Below, piece by piece: positions 61,373-64,000 of a DNA stretch of 64,000 nt. Every line of letters starts with the position of its first letter. Positions within the stretch are counted from its first letter, which is position 1. The stretch covers positions 204,320 through 268,319 of the forward strand of contig JAVCCE010000015.1 in NCBI GenBank assembly GCA_030765645.1, written 5' to 3'. This DNA comes from Candidatus Hinthialibacter antarcticus. Lineage in GTDB: Bacteria > Hinthialibacterota > Hinthialibacteria > Hinthialibacterales > Hinthialibacteraceae. The position numbers and the translations under genes were made by a program. Below the pieces are notes generated by a model. The model ran no database searches. It had not been told where the DNA came from and saw only the letters and a list, made by a program, of their open reading frames with translations.

Positions 61373-61457
61373 CGCCGCAGGGGATTGGGTGGAGCGGCTT
61401 TCGGAGTCAGCGGCAATAAGCCGCGACGGAGACAAGCAAAACCCAACCCCGGCGGCG
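61373..61457. repeat. Structured ~85-base hairpin
   Basis: Outer arms CGCCGCAGGGGATTGGGT (61373-61390) and ACCCAACCCCGGCGGCG (61441-61457) pair except for one mismatch and one bulge. Inner arms GCGGCTT and AAGCCGC (61394-61400, 61418-61424) pair too. It lies in the 202-base gap between the GH43 gene end and the ABC gene start, both read leftwards. It could be a repeat or an mRNA structure. Confidence 0.6.
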
Positions 61458-61488
61458 TACAATCAAGTGACGAGATCAATTTTCAGAA

Positions 61489-62514
61489 TTATCGCTGAAT
61501 CGGATGTTTTGTGACGCCTTCAAATGTCATCTTCACAGGCTTTATGGTTCCGTCATCGTTAAATTCGAGTTTGTCGATGCAGGTCACCCGATGATCGCGT
61601 CCTTTATTGGGGATCGGGCGGCGATGATAGACGATGAACCATTGGTCTTTTCCTGGAACCTGAATCACCGAGTTATGGCCCGCGCCAGTCGCAACATTTT
61701 CGTCGGATTGTAGGATGTTGCCGATGCGCTCGAACGGCCCAAGCGCACTGTCTGCTGTTGCATACGCCACTTTGTAGGATGAGTTGCCCCAGCCGCCCTC
61801 TGACCACATGAAATAATACTTGCCCTTGCGATTGAACATCACCGGGCCTTCGACATAGCCTTCCGGCGTAATTTCACGAAACAGCGAGCCGTCGTCCCAA
61901 GGCAAAAAGCCCGTGAAGTCATCGTTCAACTTCGCCATGTTGCAATGCCGCCAGCCGCCGTAGATCATGTAGTAGGTTCCATCCGCATCTTGAAAGACGA
62001 ACTGGTCGATGGGCTGGGCGTCGTTATGAAAATCGGGAACCAGCGGTTTGCCCAACAGGTCTTTATAAGGCCCGGCGGGCGAGTCGGCGACCGCAACGCC
62101 GATGCCGCCCTGATGATTTTTGGGGTCGTTTTCGTCCCACAAAGGGCCGCCGGGACGCTGGATGTCATTGGCGGAAAAGAACAAATAATATTTACCGTCT
62201 TTTTCAATCGCAGACGGCGCCCATATTGCGCGCCGCGCCCATTTGATGATGGATGTATTGAGTACGCGCTCGTGCTTGGTCCAATTTACCAAATCAGGCG
62301 AAGAATACGCATTGAGAAAAACCTGCTCATCATATTTGGCTGAATAGGTCGGAAAAATCCAATACGAGTCGCCGAATACAACGCCTTCGGGGTCGGCGTA
62401 CCAGCCTTCAAATATTGGATTGCCAGAGGTTTCGTCTTCGCAAACAGCGTTGAATGTTGGATACAACACGAACAACGAGAAAAGAAGTAGAGAAAGATAA
62501 AAATGTATTTTCAT
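61489..62514 (-). CDS. Secreted GH43-family glycosidase
   Basis: The 341-residue protein has a signal peptide ([18 protein letters not shown]) and a five-bladed GH43 propeller. The three acid positions are visible: Asp in GWYADPEG, Asp in PIDQFVFQD and Glu in YVEGPVMF. Supporting blocks are RRAIWAPSAIEKDGKYYLFFSAND and GAGHNSVIQVPGKDQWFIVYHRR. GH43 enzymes cleave alpha-L-arabinofuranosides or beta-xylosides. The exact substrate is not known. Confidence 0.92.
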   Translation of the reverse strand: MKIHFYLSLLLFSLFVLYPTFNAVCEDETSGNPIFEGWYADPEGVVFGDSYWIFPTYSAKYDEQVFLNAYSSPDLVNWTKHERVLNTSIIKWARRAIWAPSAIEKDGKYYLFFSANDIQRPGGPLWDENDPKNHQGGIGVAVADSPAGPYKDLLGKPLVPDFHNDAQPIDQFVFQDADGTYYMIYGGWRHCNMAKLNDDFTGFLPWDDGSLFREITPEGYVEGPVMFNRKGKYYFMWSEGGWGNSSYKVAYATADSALGPFERIGNILQSDENVATGAGHNSVIQVPGKDQWFIVYHRRPIPNKGRDHRVTCIDKLEFNDDGTIKPVKMTFEGVTKHPIQR

Positions 62515-62616
62515 CGGAGAAAGTTTCCTTTTTCTATTGGATCGTTAATTTAGAAATCAGACAGAAAAACATACAACAGAAAACTAGCATTGCGAATCGC
62601 AAAGCGTCAAGCCAGA

Positions 62617-63816
62617 TCAGTTTTGTTGTGGAATCTTGAACAAACTGCGTAGTTTTTCAAATTGGGAGTGAAACCCCAGCCCCACCAAGATATCCCCTTC
62701 TTTGAAAACATAGTCAGCAGACGGGTTCAGGCTCATGCAGCCGGTTGAATCTTTCACCCCCATCACATTGACGCCTGAACGCGACTTGATGTGAGATTCT
62801 TTCAATGAGACACCGTTCAATGCGCACGAATCACTGACCAGGATTTCTTCTAACAAAAGCGGTTCGCCGTCTTGCAGCGTATGCATCGAGTGGTCAAGAA
62901 ACTCGACCACAGCGGGGCGAAGCGCCATCGCCGCCATGCGTCCGCCGCCCAGTTGCGCGGGCATCACCACCCGGTCGGCCCCGGCGCGTATCAGTTTGTC
63001 TTGCGAATTTTCATTCAAGCCCCGTGATATGACAAATAGATTGGGGTTTAACACCTTCGCCGTCAAAATGGTAAACACGTTATCGGCGTCGCTGGGAAAG
63101 CAGGTAATCATTCCCTTGGCGCGTTCGATGTTCCCGGATTGAAGAATTTCATCTTCGGTGGCGTCGCCAACGAGGTAGAGTTCGCCTACCTGCAACGAGG
63201 CTTGCATGAGTTCCAGCGACCGGTCTATCACAACAAACTCAATTTTATGTTCCCGAAAACTGCGTACGATTTCCATGCCCACCCGGCCCAGGCCGCAGAT
63301 GATGTAGTGTCCGTTCAGCGATTCGATTTTTTTCATCATTCTCCTCAACTTTACCGCCTGGCTTAAATGGCCCTCGACGATGAACGCCAACGCATTCGCT
63401 CCCGCCCATGCCAGCGTGATAAAACTGACAACCAAAAAAAGGGCGACGTAAATTCGCGCCGCGTTCGTGACAGGATAAATATCGCCGTATCCGGTACTGG
63501 TTAGCGTGATGACGGCCAGGTAGAAGGAATCGATAAGACTCTCAGGTTTCCCCACTTTGGTTGCATCATACATTCCGCCGTTCTGCCCGAAATAATACAT
63601 GCCAACAGAGCCGCCAAACACAATAACAATGACGGCCAATATTGATAATTGAAATGCATGCAATGATGAGTGAGAGGGGTCTTGGTATCTCTGATTGCCT
63701 TCTTTACTCCAAAGGCGCTTATAAAGAAAATAATAAACACAGACAAACGGCCATTGAAAGGCAAGAAGAATAAACGCCAACGGGCGGAGCGATATGAACT
63801 GGGAGTTTTTAGGCAT
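62617..63816 (-). CDS. TrkA-linked potassium channel protein
   Basis: The 399-residue protein has two or three N-terminal membrane helices around a pore loop with the selectivity filter TLTSTGYGDIYP. A TrkA-N (RCK) domain follows, with GHYIICGLGRVGMEIVRSF, FVVIDR and GDATEDEIL, then a TrkA-C domain (about residues 310-395) with FKEGDILVGLG. It is a K+ channel gated by NAD(H), nucleotides or ions. ATG 63816 (MPKNSQFISLR) is chosen; a GTG lies four codons upstream and neither has a strong ribosome site. Confidence 0.92.
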   Translation of the reverse strand: MPKNSQFISLRPLAFILLAFQWPFVCVYYFLYKRLWSKEGNQRYQDPSHSSLHAFQLSILAVIVIVFGGSVGMYYFGQNGGMYDATKVGKPESLIDSFYLAVITLTSTGYGDIYPVTNAARIYVALFLVVSFITLAWAGANALAFIVEGHLSQAVKLRRMMKKIESLNGHYIICGLGRVGMEIVRSFREHKIEFVVIDRSLELMQASLQVGELYLVGDATEDEILQSGNIERAKGMITCFPSDADNVFTILTAKVLNPNLFVISRGLNENSQDKLIRAGADRVVMPAQLGGGRMAAMALRPAVVEFLDHSMHTLQDGEPLLLEEILVSDSCALNGVSLKESHIKSRSGVNVMGVKDSTGCMSLNPSADYVFKEGDILVGLGFHSQFEKLRSLFKIPQQN

Positions 63817-63969
63817 AAAAAACCGCACAACAGATACATCCAGAAGTCACGCGCACAATTAGAACAATTTTAAGGTTCATCCGGTAATTGAGTACCTACA
63901 TTAATGGATGGTCATGATTTTGATTCCGAAAACGTATTCCGGCGTATCAATAATTGACAAACCAAACCA

Positions 63970-64000
63970 GGCATGGGTGTAACTCTGGGAGCGCCTGTGC
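63970..64000 (+). repeat. 80-bp hairpin repeat, copy 5 (cut by window end)
   Basis: The visible part begins GGCATGGGTGTAACTCTG and GGAGCGCCTGTGC, the first arm and centre of the repeat. The rest lies beyond the window. Confidence 0.85.

Noticed and set aside
61253..61479. Two 69-codon minus-strand frames in the ABC/GH43 gap
   Set aside because: They cover the hairpin at 61373-61457 and read Pro/Arg/Leu-rich; no start signal or domain.
1..64000. tRNA genes
   Set aside because: No cloverleaf with a GTTCRANNC arm and CCA-proximal stem was found by eye; apparent matches lie inside coding genes.

Overview
The window comes from a Gram-negative-type bacterium with about 50-55% G+C. I cannot name the phylum from sequence alone. 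The mix of secreted glycoside hydrolases, a DUF1080 plus FG-GAP protein, orphan GspG-like pseudopilins, a YfhO-type membrane protein and many hairpin repeats between genes resembles uncultured heterotrophic phyla near the Planctomycetes/Lentisphaerae/Omnitrophota. That placement is inference. Most of the window is ordinary chromosome. No tRNA, CRISPR array, prophage or transposase gene was seen.

Layout: 1-3107 holds the end of a lytic transglycosylase, a 53-residue membrane protein coupled to a cysteine-free Rrf2 regulator, folK and a GT-C type membrane glycosyltransferase. 3094-10156 holds a pseudopilin, a giant YfhO-family protein carrying two FAM3/ILEI-like domains, and a hybrid PAS histidine kinase. 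10270-18808 is a housekeeping run read leftwards (nnr, rny, ymdB, xseA, xseB, ispA, dxs), preceded by a small membrane protein, yqeK and a TPR lipoprotein. 22430-30226 carries a HIT protein, prepilin peptidase, a GH16 enzyme, an M24 peptidase, an aminotransferase, a second pseudopilin and glnA with a possible sigma-54 promoter. 30807-33516 is der-plsY-hisA with stop/start overlaps.

33595-39006 is the most accessory stretch: an Xre/RES toxin-antitoxin pair, a YbjQ-family remnant cut off at a perfect 28-bp palindrome, a DUF1080/FG-GAP protein, a higBA pair and a frameshifted beta-helix protein. 39228-56043 holds mutS2, an AT-rich lipoprotein, a dipeptide epimerase, a two-gene transketolase, GH29 fucosidase, an RfaE2-like nucleotidyltransferase, a PHP-glycosyltransferase fusion and a GH31 enzyme. 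56164-57556 is a two-gene nitric oxide module (truncated hemoglobin plus 2Fe-2S/FAD reductase) behind an almost textbook NsrR operator. The window ends with a sialidase-like protein, RNase P RNA, an ABC exporter half, a GH43 protein and a TrkA-linked potassium channel.

Gaps between genes are filled with several families of short hairpin repeats. The clearest is an 80-bp element present five times, whose terminal stem shows a compensatory base change. The most noteworthy observations are the NsrR-controlled hemoglobin/reductase pair, the covarying 80-bp repeat, and the two ILEI/PANDER-like domains inside the YfhO-family protein.
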